A stretch of 64,000 nt of DNA from Dehalobacter sp. 12DCB1 (lineage in GTDB: Bacteria > Bacillota > Desulfitobacteriia > Desulfitobacteriales > Syntrophobotulaceae), in assembly GCF_004343605.1 (NCBI RefSeq), contig NZ_POSF01000013.1:124001-188000 (forward strand), given 5' to 3'. Position 1 is the first letter of the stretch, and every line of letters starts with the position of its first letter. The position numbers were made by a program, and so were the translations under genes. Below are positions 6,558 to 15,316 of the stretch, in pieces. A model generated the notes under the pieces. It was not told the DNA's origin. It searched no databases and saw nothing but the letters and a program-made list of their open reading frames with translations.

Positions 6558-8717
6558 ATGAAACGTCATCACTGGTTTATACTTCCTCTGGTTTTTGTTT
6601 TGATCTTCCAGCTGCCGGTACCGCTTTTGGGCGCTGATATGGGAACGCCTCAGACAGGTTCGGCGGAAACAAAAATCTCCTTGGAACAAGCCTTGCAGAT
6701 TGTCAAACAAAATTTTGAAATTTCTAAAGAACTGACCGAGTTTACTTCAAGCTTCAGCAATTATCAGTCCCGTCAGGTTTGGTCGCTGGACTGGAACACT
6801 TCCGGCAGCCCCGGTGGTAATTTTTCAGCCCAGGTCGACGCTGTCAGCGGAGAAATTCTGTCCATATATTCCTGGCAGTCTGTCCAGGGCAATCAGGCCT
6901 ATACACTTCCGCGGATAACCCCGGAACAGGCCAGGCAAGTCGCGGAAGCTACTGTCCAAAAATTAACCGGGCCGAAATATGCCAAATTGAAATTCCTCGA
7001 GAATAAGGCGATTGTTCCGATCAATCTCTATGGCGAGACCATTTACAGCTACAATTGGCAGCGGTTTGAAAACGGCATCCCGTTCCAGGGCAACCTAGTC
7101 AGTGTACAGGTGAGTGCTTCGAGCGGCAAGGTCACTGCTTATAACATCATCTGGAATGATTTTAAGATCCCTGAAGTGAATAATATCATCAATGCCGGGC
7201 AAGCAACTGAATACTTTAATACCGCTAAACTTCTGGAACTGCAATACTTTTTGGCACCGGCTTATAAGCCATTGATCACAGCACAAAATAGTGAGAAAGT
7301 CCAGCTGGTTTATACCCTGAAAAACGGTGGAACAATCGATGCATTCACCGGAAAACCCTTGGTCCTGAACTCCGGTCAATGGCTGTTTACGAATGACCGG
7401 GCGCTAGGCGGAATGGGTTCGGCTGAAAGCGCAGCCAAATCTGTTCCTTTAACGCCGCAGGAACAAAAGGAAATCGTCGAAAATGCGAAGCTTTTAACCA
7501 GGGAAAAAGCGATTGCGGCCGTCAAGCAGTGGGTGGAAATCCCTTCGAACGTTACATTGAAAAGCATCAATCTTTACCAGGACTACAGTCTACGCGGCGG
7601 AAAGGTATGGTCCTTTGAATGGGGAACCCCAAGCGGTCCCCGGGCCCAAACGATTAATGCCAGGGTCAATGCAGCCAGCGGCGAATTAATCTCTTTCTCT
7701 GTTTACTCCTCTTCCGCAAACGCCGACGGAAGCCTGAATGCGATTACTAGCGAACAGGCCCAGACCATTGCGCAGGATTTTATCAGAAAAATCCAGCCAA
7801 CAAAATCTCAGCAGGTTAAACTCAATGCGGACAACACAGCCGATTCCGTCAAATCAGCAGAACTTACCAGCATCACGTTTAATTATGAACGGATCGTCAA
7901 CGGCATTCTGTTTCCTTCCAATAACATCAGCATTACTGTTGATTTGCAGACGAAGAAAATCACTTCTTATTATCTGAATTGGTGGAATCTCGATTTCCCA
8001 CAATTGTCGGAAGCAATGTCTCCAGCCAAAGTCCAGGGAATACTCTTCCAGGCTAGACCTATGCAATTGACCTATGTTCTGTTGTACGACCAAGGAGAAG
8101 CCAAGGAAGTCCGTCTTGTCTATCAGCCTTCCTCAGAAAGCAGTCAAACCTCCGACCTGATGGATGCCAGAACCGGATCATTTTTGGATTTCCAGGGAAA
8201 TTCCTTAAAAGATCAGCCTCAGGCTCATATCTTCACGGATATTGCCGGAAACACTGCGGAAAAAGAAATCACCGTGCTGGGAATGGCTGGATTATTCGGT
8301 GAATACGGAGGCCAGTTCCGGCCGACCGAAAATATCACCGCCAGTACCTTCCTGCGGGCTCTTTACACAATAAAAAACGGTTCGGAAAACAATCTTTCCG
8401 ATACCGATGTCATGAAAAAAGCTAAAGAAGAAGGATGGATTCAGGATAACCTGGCCTCGTCCCAAATCGTTACCAAAGAAATGTGCAGCCAAATCATCGT
8501 CCGCTTCCTCGGACTCGAAAAGATTGCCGCGCTGAGCGCATTGTTCCAGACTTCCTTCGATGATGTCCCGGTTGAAGAACGCGGATACGCTTCACTCGCC
8601 ACGGGTCTCGGCATTCTGAAAGCGGACAACAGCAAATTTTATCCGCTTCAGCCTATGACCCGCGCTGATGCGGCTTACGCCCTGATCAGAGCGTTTGAAA
8701 CCGGGTTCAAATCTTAA
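6558..8717 (+). CDS. Secreted YcdB/YcdC repeat protein with C-terminal SLH-like region
   Basis: About 719 residues. It begins with a Sec signal peptide (MKRHHWFILPLVFVLIF...LGAD). The body has repeated YcdB/YcdC (PepSY-like) modules, seen as recurring ISLEQALQIVKQ...VWSLDW...VDAVSGEILS, ITPEQARQVAEAT, LTREKAIAAVKQWV...VWSFEW...VNAASGELIS and ITSEQAQTIAQDF units. The last 150 or so residues resemble SLH units (a TVLGMAGLFG...FRPTENIT half and SFDDVPVEERGYASLATGLGILKADN...F.P..PMTRADAAYALIRAF), which bind secondary cell-wall polymer. It is therefore probably a cell-surface protein; the YcdB part may inhibit or sense extracellular peptidases, but that is unproven. ATG 6546 has almost no spacing from its AAAGG, so 6558, where the signal peptide begins, is preferred. 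Confidence 0.8.
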   Translation: MKRHHWFILPLVFVLIFQLPVPLLGADMGTPQTGSAETKISLEQALQIVKQNFEISKELTEFTSSFSNYQSRQVWSLDWNTSGSPGGNFSAQVDAVSGEILSIYSWQSVQGNQAYTLPRITPEQARQVAEATVQKLTGPKYAKLKFLENKAIVPINLYGETIYSYNWQRFENGIPFQGNLVSVQVSASSGKVTAYNIIWNDFKIPEVNNIINAGQATEYFNTAKLLELQYFLAPAYKPLITAQNSEKVQLVYTLKNGGTIDAFTGKPLVLNSGQWLFTNDRALGGMGSAESAAKSVPLTPQEQKEIVENAKLLTREKAIAAVKQWVEIPSNVTLKSINLYQDYSLRGGKVWSFEWGTPSGPRAQTINARVNAASGELISFSVYSSSANADGSLNAITSEQAQTIAQDFIRKIQPTKSQQVKLNADNTADSVKSAELTSITFNYERIVNGILFPSNNISITVDLQTKKITSYYLNWWNLDFPQLSEAMSPAKVQGILFQARPMQLTYVLLYDQGEAKEVRLVYQPSSESSQTSDLMDARTGSFLDFQGNSLKDQPQAHIFTDIAGNTAEKEITVLGMAGLFGEYGGQFRPTENITASTFLRALYTIKNGSENNLSDTDVMKKAKEEGWIQDNLASSQIVTKEMCSQIIVRFLGLEKIAALSALFQTSFDDVPVEERGYASLATGLGILKADNSKFYPLQPMTRADAAYALIRAFETGFKS

Positions 8718-8765
8718 TTCGGTACGAAATTAGTAAGGAAATCCCTACGAGGCCCACAGGCAAGA

Positions 8766-9092
8766 CTAATAATAGACAGTAAAAATGTAGCCGAGCGCTA
8801 TCCCAAGGACGGCCAGTGTGAATCCACCAAATTTGAATCCTGTTTTAATTAGCGGGATTCTTTTTTGATTTCTGACTAAAAAGTCTTCATTCTCTTTTTT
8901 CAGTACTTCCATCATTTTTTTGGGCTGTATAAAAGCAAAAAGACCAAGGATGACATACGCGCCGAATCCCGCATAGACAAGGATGTCCAGATCCACATTG
9001 CAGCCAACTAAGAATGCTATTAAACTCAATATAACCAAGGTTAAGAAAATTTTCTCGAATAGGGTCGTCGATCTTTCAAAAAGAGGTTTCAC
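8766..9092 (-). CDS. Small membrane protein, unknown function
   Basis: A 108-residue protein with three predicted membrane helices (IFLTLVILSLIAFLVGC; ILVYAGFGAYVILGLFAFI; GGFTLAVLGIALGYIFTVYY) and a basic loop of about 30 residues between helices two and three. I do not recognise a family. It is convergent with the YcdB/SLH gene and divergent from the transglycosylase gene. The intergenic gap to 9283 (190 bases) probably carries both promoters. Reality as a gene is supported by helix spacing and lack of a better frame. Confidence 0.65.
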   Translation of the reverse strand: MKPLFERSTTLFEKIFLTLVILSLIAFLVGCNVDLDILVYAGFGAYVILGLFAFIQPKKMMEVLKKENEDFLVRNQKRIPLIKTGFKFGGFTLAVLGIALGYIFTVYY

Positions 9093-9282
9093 CTTTATTA
9101 TCCCACCTGCTGCAGTTGTATTGTATAAGTACTCATCTATTATAAAACAAGTCCGCAGTAAATTGTCCAGGTAAATTAAGACAATCCCATGCTTGCTTTC
9201 AGCGTCTGTTCATCGCATAATAATAGTCAAGACAAACAGTACGTTTCCATTTTTCTAGAAACAAGATTACCGGGGTGATCGT

Positions 9283-10182
9283 ATGAAAATCGATGCTCAA
9301 AACGAACTGCTGCAGCTGCAGCTTCAAAATATGGTCCAGGCCCTGGAAGGCACTTCTGAAAACTCCGAAGCTTTTCAGATGGTTTATAAAATGCTGTTGG
9401 AGACCATGCAAGAAGACAGCAATGTCACATCGGATCTGAACATCGGGGCTTTGGGTAAAAACCTGACAGACAGTTCAGATCTGTCTAATCTGTCGGCGCT
9501 TTCAAATCTGACAGATGTGTCAAGTCAGATGGGTCAAACCGATCGTTCCAACACGTCTGACCAAATGCAGATGCTCTATCTCTATAACCTTATCAATCTG
9601 CAGAATTCACTGCTCAACACAGGAGACGGAACCGAAAGCCTGACTAGAACCGGGGACTTCCTAGGAACAAATAACATGACCTCATCCGGGCAGACATACA
9701 ACAGTGCTTACAGTGCTTACAATATGAATAACACGAACAACACGAGTAATACAGACAGCTCTTTCAACGCGTCTTCGATTGATGCTTCAATTGAAGCTGC
9801 GATTACGGGAGCTTCGGAAAAATACGGTTTGGAAAAATCTTTGATATCAGCCGTCATTCGTCAGGAATCATCCTTTAACCCGAACGCGGTCTCTTCAGCA
9901 GGCGCAATCGGCCTGATGCAGCTGATGCCGGCAACAGCCACAGGACTGGGCGTAACCGACCCCTATAATATTAAACAGAATGTTGACGGCGGAACGCGTT
10001 ATTTACGGCAGCTGATCGACCGTTACGGATCCACGGAAATGGCTCTGGCTGCCTATAATGCCGGATCAGGAACAATCCGGGCCAGAGGCGTTCAGGGGCC
10101 GGAGGACCTTGCTAAAATGCCTGCCGAAACAAGAAACTTTGTTCAAAAGGTTATGAGTTACTATACAGGTAGAAGCGCCTAA
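9283..10182 (+). CDS. Lytic transglycosylase (SLT domain)
   Basis: A 299-residue protein whose last 130 residues are a Slt70-type lysozyme-like domain. ASEKYGLEKSLISAVIRQESSFNPNAVSSAGAIGLMQLMP is split by the catalytic Glu in RQESSF, followed by the GAIGLMQLMP and LAAYNAG motifs. Such enzymes cleave the MurNAc-GlcNAc bond of peptidoglycan to give 1,6-anhydro ends. Residues 1-160 are a low-complexity Ser/Thr/Asn-rich region (NTNNTSNTDSS) without a clear signal peptide, as in several Firmicute spore- or flagellum-associated transglycosylases, so export may be non-classical or holin-assisted. Strong upstream site GGGGTGATCGT before ATG. Confidence 0.88.
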   Translation: MKIDAQNELLQLQLQNMVQALEGTSENSEAFQMVYKMLLETMQEDSNVTSDLNIGALGKNLTDSSDLSNLSALSNLTDVSSQMGQTDRSNTSDQMQMLYLYNLINLQNSLLNTGDGTESLTRTGDFLGTNNMTSSGQTYNSAYSAYNMNNTNNTSNTDSSFNASSIDASIEAAITGASEKYGLEKSLISAVIRQESSFNPNAVSSAGAIGLMQLMPATATGLGVTDPYNIKQNVDGGTRYLRQLIDRYGSTEMALAAYNAGSGTIRARGVQGPEDLAKMPAETRNFVQKVMSYYTGRSA

Positions 10183-10221
10183 GAGAAGCGAGGCATCTCA
10201 GCTTTTTCTAATATCAGCAGG

Positions 10222-10320
10222 GTTTACCTTTGGTGGAATCATTCCTGCCAAACTGTTCGGCTTCGAGGACAGTGGGGGCATCGAACCCGGCGTCCGGGTA
10301 AGGTAATAATTAAAGGTAAC
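10222..10320. other. Structured intergenic segment with nested inverted repeats
   Basis: The 10183-10469 gap has no credible gene. Within it GTTTACCTTT (10222-10231) pairs with AAAGGTAAC (10312-10320). Inside this are two further hairpins: ACTGT/ACAGT (10252-10256 with 10269-10273, a TC/GA pair below a GGCTTC loop) and CCCGG-CGT-CCGGG (10286-10298). This could be a folded RNA or a palindromic repeat; no family recognised. Confidence 0.35.
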
Positions 10321-10359
10321 AATTATTTGAACAAAAAAAACATGCCAAAAGAACGTATT

Positions 10360-10388
10360 GAAAGAGGCTGCCACTTATTCTGGCAGCC
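10360..10388 (-). terminator. Terminator of the aromatic operon
   Basis: GGCTGCCA/TGGCAGCC stem (8 base pairs, 7-base loop), followed on the minus strand by TCTTTC. It lies about 80 bases beyond the cupin stop codon and is the only strong stop signal after the operon. Confidence 0.7.
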
Positions 10389-10469
10389 CCTAAATCTTTA
10401 TTCAAACAAATTGAAAAATGAAGTGGTCTTGACATTCTCAATTGATAGTATCCAAGGCAAAGATAAAGG

Positions 10470-10817
10470 TTACTTATCTCCTTCTTCGGGTACAATGCAT
10501 AGGAATGAAAATTCTTTCCCGGAATGATTCCGAAACTGATGAAGAGCGCCTCCGGGAACATAGGCATACGCACCTTCCTTCAGGACATAATCCTGACCGT
10601 CTAAATACAGCGTACCTTCACCTGAAGCAATATAATTAATATGGGGCCAATCATGCGTATGTCTGGGTGTAAAGCCACCCGGTTCAAGCGTAAAGAGCCG
10701 CATCGTCCAGCCCTCCCAGCCTTCTTTGGGAGATACCAGTACTTTTTTGGTGGCACCCTGTATTCCTGCTCCCTGCATAGGGATCCCTGCCAATTCGTTC
10801 ACATGGCCAACGATCAT
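10470..10817 (-). CDS. Small cupin-domain protein at the end of the aro operon
   Basis: A 115-residue single cupin. The first motif reads PGGFTPRHTHDWPHINYIASGEG (metal ligands His, His and likely Asp/His) and the second VPGGALHQFRNHSG. Similar one-domain cupins bind a metal and often a small carboxylic or aromatic ligand, but no reaction can be assigned. It starts 50 bases after pheA with GGAGG seven bases from its ATG and no terminator in between, so it is read as the last gene of the aromatic operon. Whether it acts on an aromatic intermediate is only a suggestion from position. Confidence 0.75.
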   Translation of the reverse strand: MIVGHVNELAGIPMQGAGIQGATKKVLVSPKEGWEGWTMRLFTLEPGGFTPRHTHDWPHINYIASGEGTLYLDGQDYVLKEGAYAYVPGGALHQFRNHSGKEFSFLCIVPEEGDK

Positions 10818-10867
10818 CGTTTCGCCTCCGATCTCATTTCTCTGTTTTATTATTTATTTTATTATTT

Positions 10868-12055
10868 TTACCTGTCTTGTCTATCCGACGGATAGTTTCC
10901 GAGCATCTGGAAGTAAGCGCTCTCTTTCTCTATCCCCTCAACTGCTTTCTTGACCACACGATTATTTAGATTACCCTCGAAATCAATATAGAAGAGATAT
11001 TCCCAGGTCTTATCCGTCATCGGCCGGGATTCGATCTTCATCATATTCAGCCCGTTGCGGGCAAAGTGACTGAGGACCCTGTACAATGAACCTGGTTCGT
11101 GGGAAATGGCAACAACGAGACTGATCTTGTTACACGCACTTCTAAGCTCAGGTTTTCTGCCGATGATGATAAACCGGGTAAAGTTCGCCGGATTATTATT
11201 GATCTTTTCAGCCAGAATGTCCAGGCCATAGAGCTCCGCCGCTCGCCTGCTCGCAATGGATGCCAGGGCTTTCGAGCCTGCATCGGCGACTTTCTTGGCA
11301 CTTACCGCGGTATTGCTGCAGGTCGCCTGGCTCCATTCGGGATGTTTTCTTAAAAAAATACTGGACTGCTGAAAACCCTGGGTATGGGAGCATACTTCCC
11401 TGATATCTTCGAGTTTCGTTCCTTTAACCGCCAGTAGATTATGATCGATTTGGATACTTTTTTCACCGACGATATAAAAACCAAACTGGCAAAGCAGGTC
11501 GTAAACGTCGGCAATACCGCCGGTAAACGAATTTTCCAGCGGAAGAACCCCGTAATCAATCTCTTCTGCAGCCAACGCCTGAAACACATCTTCAAAGTCC
11601 ACATAATTCTTGGCATTCTTGCCTTCCCCGAAATATTCCTTAAGCGCCTGTTCACTATAGGAACCCGGAATTCCCTGGAACCCGATCACATTTCCCGAAA
11701 CAGATTTCCCCAGTTCTCCGGTTTCCGACTCCTCTTCAATTTCCGAAATTTCCTGCCAGGCACCGGTTTCTGGCCTGAAAAAGCGTTCGGCCTGAACACC
11801 TTTGCTAATACTCATGACGGCTTTGAGGAATTCTTCTGCCGTCTTAACCAGATCCTTGTTATTGACCTGCTCGATTTTTTGCAGAACTTTATTCTCCCTG
11901 GATTCATCCAAAATATTGATGCTGTTCAAAATCTTATATTCAGCTACCTCAATGACGGTCTCCATTCTAGCTTCAAAGAGACGAAGCAGCTCGGTATCAA
12001 TTTCATCAATCTTAGTCCTGAGGTCCTGTAATCTCCGATTTTTTAACTCATCCAC
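10868..12055 (-). CDS. pheA: Bifunctional chorismate mutase / prephenate dehydratase (P-protein)
   Basis: 395 residues from the GTG at 12055. The frame runs upstream to 12142, but that extension lies wholly inside aroC. Three domains are visible: an AroQ chorismate mutase helix bundle (about 1-85, LRTKIDEIDTELLRLFEARM), a prephenate dehydratase domain (about 125-310, GFQGIPGSYSEQA ... catalytic NFTRFIIIG) and a C-terminal ACT domain (LVVAISHEPGSLYRVLSHFARNGLNMMKIESRP) that normally gives feedback inhibition by Phe. It converts chorismate to prephenate and then phenylpyruvate. It overlaps the end of aroC by 13 bases, implying translational coupling. A fused P-protein is unusual for Bacillus but regular in proteobacteria and many clostridia. 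Confidence 0.93.
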   Translation of the reverse strand: MDELKNRRLQDLRTKIDEIDTELLRLFEARMETVIEVAEYKILNSINILDESRENKVLQKIEQVNNKDLVKTAEEFLKAVMSISKGVQAERFFRPETGAWQEISEIEEESETGELGKSVSGNVIGFQGIPGSYSEQALKEYFGEGKNAKNYVDFEDVFQALAAEEIDYGVLPLENSFTGGIADVYDLLCQFGFYIVGEKSIQIDHNLLAVKGTKLEDIREVCSHTQGFQQSSIFLRKHPEWSQATCSNTAVSAKKVADAGSKALASIASRRAAELYGLDILAEKINNNPANFTRFIIIGRKPELRSACNKISLVVAISHEPGSLYRVLSHFARNGLNMMKIESRPMTDKTWEYLFYIDFEGNLNNRVVKKAVEGIEKESAYFQMLGNYPSDRQDR

Positions 12056-13143
12056 GTTACCCCATCCTTTTCTATCATCAGATCCAATAAGGCCAGTGCA
12101 GCGACGCTTTCTACGACGGGAACCGCCCGGGGAACGATGCAAGGATCGTGTCTCCCCTGAACCGTAATTTGCGTCTCTTCCCTGGAGGCCATATTCACCG
12201 TCTGCTGTACTTTGCCGATCGAAGGTGTCGGTTTCACAGCAGCCCGAAATATCAAAGGCATTCCATTCGTGATCCCTCCAAGAATTCCGCCATTGTGATT
12301 GGAAAGCGTCACTACTTTATCATCTGCGAGAGCGTACGGATCATTGGCTTCGGATCCTTTCATCTGCGTAATTGCAAACCCAGCGCCGAATTCCACTCCC
12401 TTCACCGCCGGAACAGCAAACAACAGATGGGCAATTTTGCTTTCAGCTGAATCAAAGAATGGCGACCCCAAACCGGCAGGCAAACCGACTACGGCAGTCT
12501 CAATCACACCACCGACAGAGTCCTCTTTAGCTTTGGCCTGAAGAATTTCCTGTTTCATCCGGGTACCCGCTTCTTCCGATAGAACCGGGAATTCCTGCTC
12601 TGTCAGTTTCCAAAGCAGCCCTGAATCAATTCGGAGGCTGTCAAAATGATCCTCTCTTATGCTGCCAATATTTAAAATATGGCTGCCGATCATAATACCC
12701 TTCTTCTCCAGGACTTGCTTGGCAATCGCGCCAGCCAATACCAGCGGCGCTGTAAGTCTGCCGGAAAAATGGCCTCCGCCCCGATAATCGTTGAAGCCCC
12801 TGTGTTTTACCATCGCGGTATAATCCGCATGGCCGGGCCGCACCGTGTCTTTCAATTCGGAATAATCCCCGGAGTGCTGATCCTTATTCCAGATCACACA
12901 GCAGAGCGGGGCTCCGGTCGTAGATCCATGAAAGAAACCACTCAGGATTTCAAATTCGTCTTTCTCTTGCCGTGGGGTTGAAAGCGGATTCTTCCCTGGT
13001 GCCCTCCTGGCCAGTTCCCGGCTGATGAAGGGCAAATCAAGCTTTAATCCCGCCGGCAGACCATCGAGTACAATCCCGATGCATTTTCCGTGTGATTCCC
13101 CAAACAGCGATAGTTTGAGGTATTCACCCCATGTTCCACTCAT
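12043..13143 (-). CDS. aroC: Chorismate synthase
   Basis: 366 residues with the chorismate synthase signatures GESHGKCIGIVLDGLPAGL near the N-terminus, RPGHADYTAMVKHR and DYRGGGHFSGRLTAPLV in the middle and RHDPCIVPRAVPVVESVAALALLDL near the C-terminus. It eliminates phosphate from 5-enolpyruvylshikimate-3-phosphate using reduced FMN, the last step of the common aromatic pathway. It overlaps aroA by 20 bases and pheA by 13 bases, so it belongs to a tightly coupled operon. Length is standard. Confidence 0.96.
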   Translation of the reverse strand: MSGTWGEYLKLSLFGESHGKCIGIVLDGLPAGLKLDLPFISRELARRAPGKNPLSTPRQEKDEFEILSGFFHGSTTGAPLCCVIWNKDQHSGDYSELKDTVRPGHADYTAMVKHRGFNDYRGGGHFSGRLTAPLVLAGAIAKQVLEKKGIMIGSHILNIGSIREDHFDSLRIDSGLLWKLTEQEFPVLSEEAGTRMKQEILQAKAKEDSVGGVIETAVVGLPAGLGSPFFDSAESKIAHLLFAVPAVKGVEFGAGFAITQMKGSEANDPYALADDKVVTLSNHNGGILGGITNGMPLIFRAAVKPTPSIGKVQQTVNMASREETQITVQGRHDPCIVPRAVPVVESVAALALLDLMIEKDGVTWMS

Positions 13144-14419
13144 CAGCTCTACCTCCCAATTTGCAAAAATCTTGCCAGAAATGCGGATATGATTTTTTAA
13201 CGGCTTCGGCTCCGGTCAAATATACTGGCTCAGTACACCTGATAGAGGCCACAGCGAGGGCCATTGCAATCCGGTGATCGTTCCAGCTGTCGACTGTTCC
13301 GCCATGCAGGGTTTCTACCCCTTCGATGAGGAGCCCTTCCTGCAGCTCCTGAATCCTGGCCCCAAGTTTGTTCAGCTCTGATGCCGTTGCTTTGAGTCTG
13401 TCCGATTCTTTGATGCGAAGTCTTCCAGCATTGATGATTCTGGTTGTTCCTTTGCTTAAAGAAGCAAGAACTGCAAGTACAGGAACCAGATCCGGACACT
13501 GCCCGGCATCAATCACTGTTCCCACAGTCTGGGCGCTCAGGACTCCCAAACTATCATCCGTCCAAACAATTCGGGCACCCATCGCCAACATAATATCGAG
13601 GATCATCCTATCCCCTTGCAAGGATTGAGCGTTAATATCCAAACATTTTAGACCGGACCCCAGTGTACCTGCCACCAGCCAGAACGCAGCCTGGGAGTAG
13701 TCTCCTTCAATGCGGCAATTAATTGTTTTATACTGCTGGCCCCCTGGAATAAAGAATTCATGGTAGGCGTTATTTTGTACGGTTATTCCCGACTTTTCCA
13801 GCGCATCGATGGTAAGGTCAACATAACCGCGGGATTCCAGTTCCGTTGTAACGACAATTCTGGAATCTCCGTCCAGGAGTGGCAGCAAAAACATAAGTCC
13901 AGTAATAAATTGAGAACTGACATTGCCTTTCAGTTTATACTCACCCGGTGAGAACCTCCCCTTGATCGTCAAGGGCAAATAACCGTCCCGGGTCTGATAT
14001 TCAATTCGATGCAGTTGAAACAGCTCATAATACGCATCGAGTGGGCGCTCCACCAGCTTGCCGGCACCGGTAAAGGTCACCGGCCCTCCCGTCAGTGTAG
14101 CCAGAGGTATCAAAAACCTCAGCGTGGATCCTGATTCCCGGCAGTTGATCGTTTCCTGGATGATTTGAAGCTTCGGGTTTCCTTCCAGACAAAGTACGCC
14201 TGGTTCACCAGGGTCCGCTGAGACTTCCCTGACGGTCGTACCCAGAGACACCAAACCCGCCAGGGTTGCGGAAATATCTTCGGAGAAGACAAGATTGTCA
14301 ATGCTGCTGATTCCTTCAGCCAGCGCGGCGCATATCACTGCCCGGTGACTGATGCTTTTAGAAGGAGGTATCCTGATCTCCCCTGTTAAAGTTGAAGGCT
14401 GCAATCGTAAGCACGTCAA
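13124..14419 (-). CDS. aroA: 5-enolpyruvylshikimate-3-phosphate synthase
   Basis: 431 residues. Substrate-binding motifs PPSKSISHRAVICAALAEG (near residue 20), NCRESGSTLRFLIPLATL (phosphoenolpyruvate site, near 90), RIKESDRLKATASELNKLG and WNDHRIAMALAVA identify EPSP synthase. It joins shikimate-3-phosphate to PEP. The first conserved residues follow a TTG start (MTCLRLQPSTLTG) with AAGGAG nine bases upstream, and no in-frame ATG lies nearby. The enzyme begins 12 bases after tyrA ends. Whether it is glyphosate-tolerant (class II) or sensitive (class I) was not judged. Confidence 0.95.
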   Translation of the reverse strand: MTCLRLQPSTLTGEIRIPPSKSISHRAVICAALAEGISSIDNLVFSEDISATLAGLVSLGTTVREVSADPGEPGVLCLEGNPKLQIIQETINCRESGSTLRFLIPLATLTGGPVTFTGAGKLVERPLDAYYELFQLHRIEYQTRDGYLPLTIKGRFSPGEYKLKGNVSSQFITGLMFLLPLLDGDSRIVVTTELESRGYVDLTIDALEKSGITVQNNAYHEFFIPGGQQYKTINCRIEGDYSQAAFWLVAGTLGSGLKCLDINAQSLQGDRMILDIMLAMGARIVWTDDSLGVLSAQTVGTVIDAGQCPDLVPVLAVLASLSKGTTRIINAGRLRIKESDRLKATASELNKLGARIQELQEGLLIEGVETLHGGTVDSWNDHRIAMALAVASIRCTEPVYLTGAEAVKKSYPHFWQDFCKLGGRADEWNMG

Positions 14420-14431
14420 AAAAATCTCTCC

Positions 14432-15295
14432 TTAAAACTTTTCTCTACCCCGGCCGGCATTTTCAAGCATTTCTTTCAGCGAATTCCGGTCTTTTTCCGC
14501 GATCGCTGCTCTGATCATCCGAACGTTTTCGGTGAACACGTCAATCTGTTCTAAAATATTGTCTTTATTCTCAAGTAAAAGTTCACTCCAGAGTTCGGCA
14601 TTCATTCTCGCCACCCGCGTTGCATCGCGGAAGCTGCCTCCGACAAGGCTGCCGGTATCCTCGGAGCCGGAACTGTTCATCAGGGCAGCAGCAATGACAT
14701 GAGGAAGCTGACTTGTCAGCGCAATAATTTCGTCATGCTTATGGGGTTCCATCCGGATCGGCTGTCTGCAGCCGAGACCAATAACTAACCTTTCCACCAG
14801 TCTCAGGCTTTCATCCTTCGTGCCGTCGATTGGGGTAATCAGATAGTTGGCCCCCAGGAAAATCTCTTCAGAAGCGTAGGCAAATCCACTGGACTCTTTT
14901 CCAGCCAGCGGATGTCCCCCGACGAAGCTCAAATCTTCCCTTAAGACTGAACTGATCTCCTGAACGACTTGTTCTTTGAGTCCTGCTGTATCCGTAATAA
15001 GGGCACCATGTTTAAAATAAGCCAGGTTGTCTTTTACAAACTGAACGGCAAGCTCCGGATAGATGCAGATCACAACAACATCCGAGCTTTGCAGCGGGAT
15101 GCTCGCCTCCGGGAATCCTTTGCTGATCACACCTGTTTTTTCTGCTTGTTCCAGTACGCTGATGTTAACATCGACTGCCCAGATTTTCTTTGGTTTTAGT
15201 TTATTCAAAGCCATGGCGAATGATCCGCCAATAAGTCCCAGACCCACTACCGTAATTTCCATACTACCAAAGTCCGGTTCTTCCAAGAAATCCAC
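14432..15295 (-). CDS. tyrA: Prephenate dehydrogenase
   Basis: 287 residues with an N-terminal Rossmann fold (MEITVVGLGLIGGSFAMALNK, GxGxxGG) and the TyrA helical dimerisation domain (GGHPLAGKESSGFAYASEEIFLGANYLITP; ALTSQLPHVIAAALM; GGSFRDATRVA). It oxidatively decarboxylates prephenate to 4-hydroxyphenylpyruvate on the Tyr branch. There is no C-terminal ACT domain, unlike Bacillus TyrA, so feedback control may rest on the leader attenuator. Ten or so residues precede the Rossmann strand, and MEITVVG may be an alternative start. It lies 21 bases after aroF. Confidence 0.93.
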   Translation of the reverse strand: MDFLEEPDFGSMEITVVGLGLIGGSFAMALNKLKPKKIWAVDVNISVLEQAEKTGVISKGFPEASIPLQSSDVVVICIYPELAVQFVKDNLAYFKHGALITDTAGLKEQVVQEISSVLREDLSFVGGHPLAGKESSGFAYASEEIFLGANYLITPIDGTKDESLRLVERLVIGLGCRQPIRMEPHKHDEIIALTSQLPHVIAAALMNSSGSEDTGSLVGGSFRDATRVARMNAELWSELLLENKDNILEQIDVFTENVRMIRAAIAEKDRNSLKEMLENAGRGREKF

Positions 15296-15316
15296 CTCCA
15301 GGGATCATATTATTGA

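Noticed and set aside
12056-12142. N-terminal extension of PheA rich in Arg and Gly
   Set aside because: It lies entirely within aroC in another frame and precedes the conserved chorismate mutase start; the GTG at 12055 is the sensible start.
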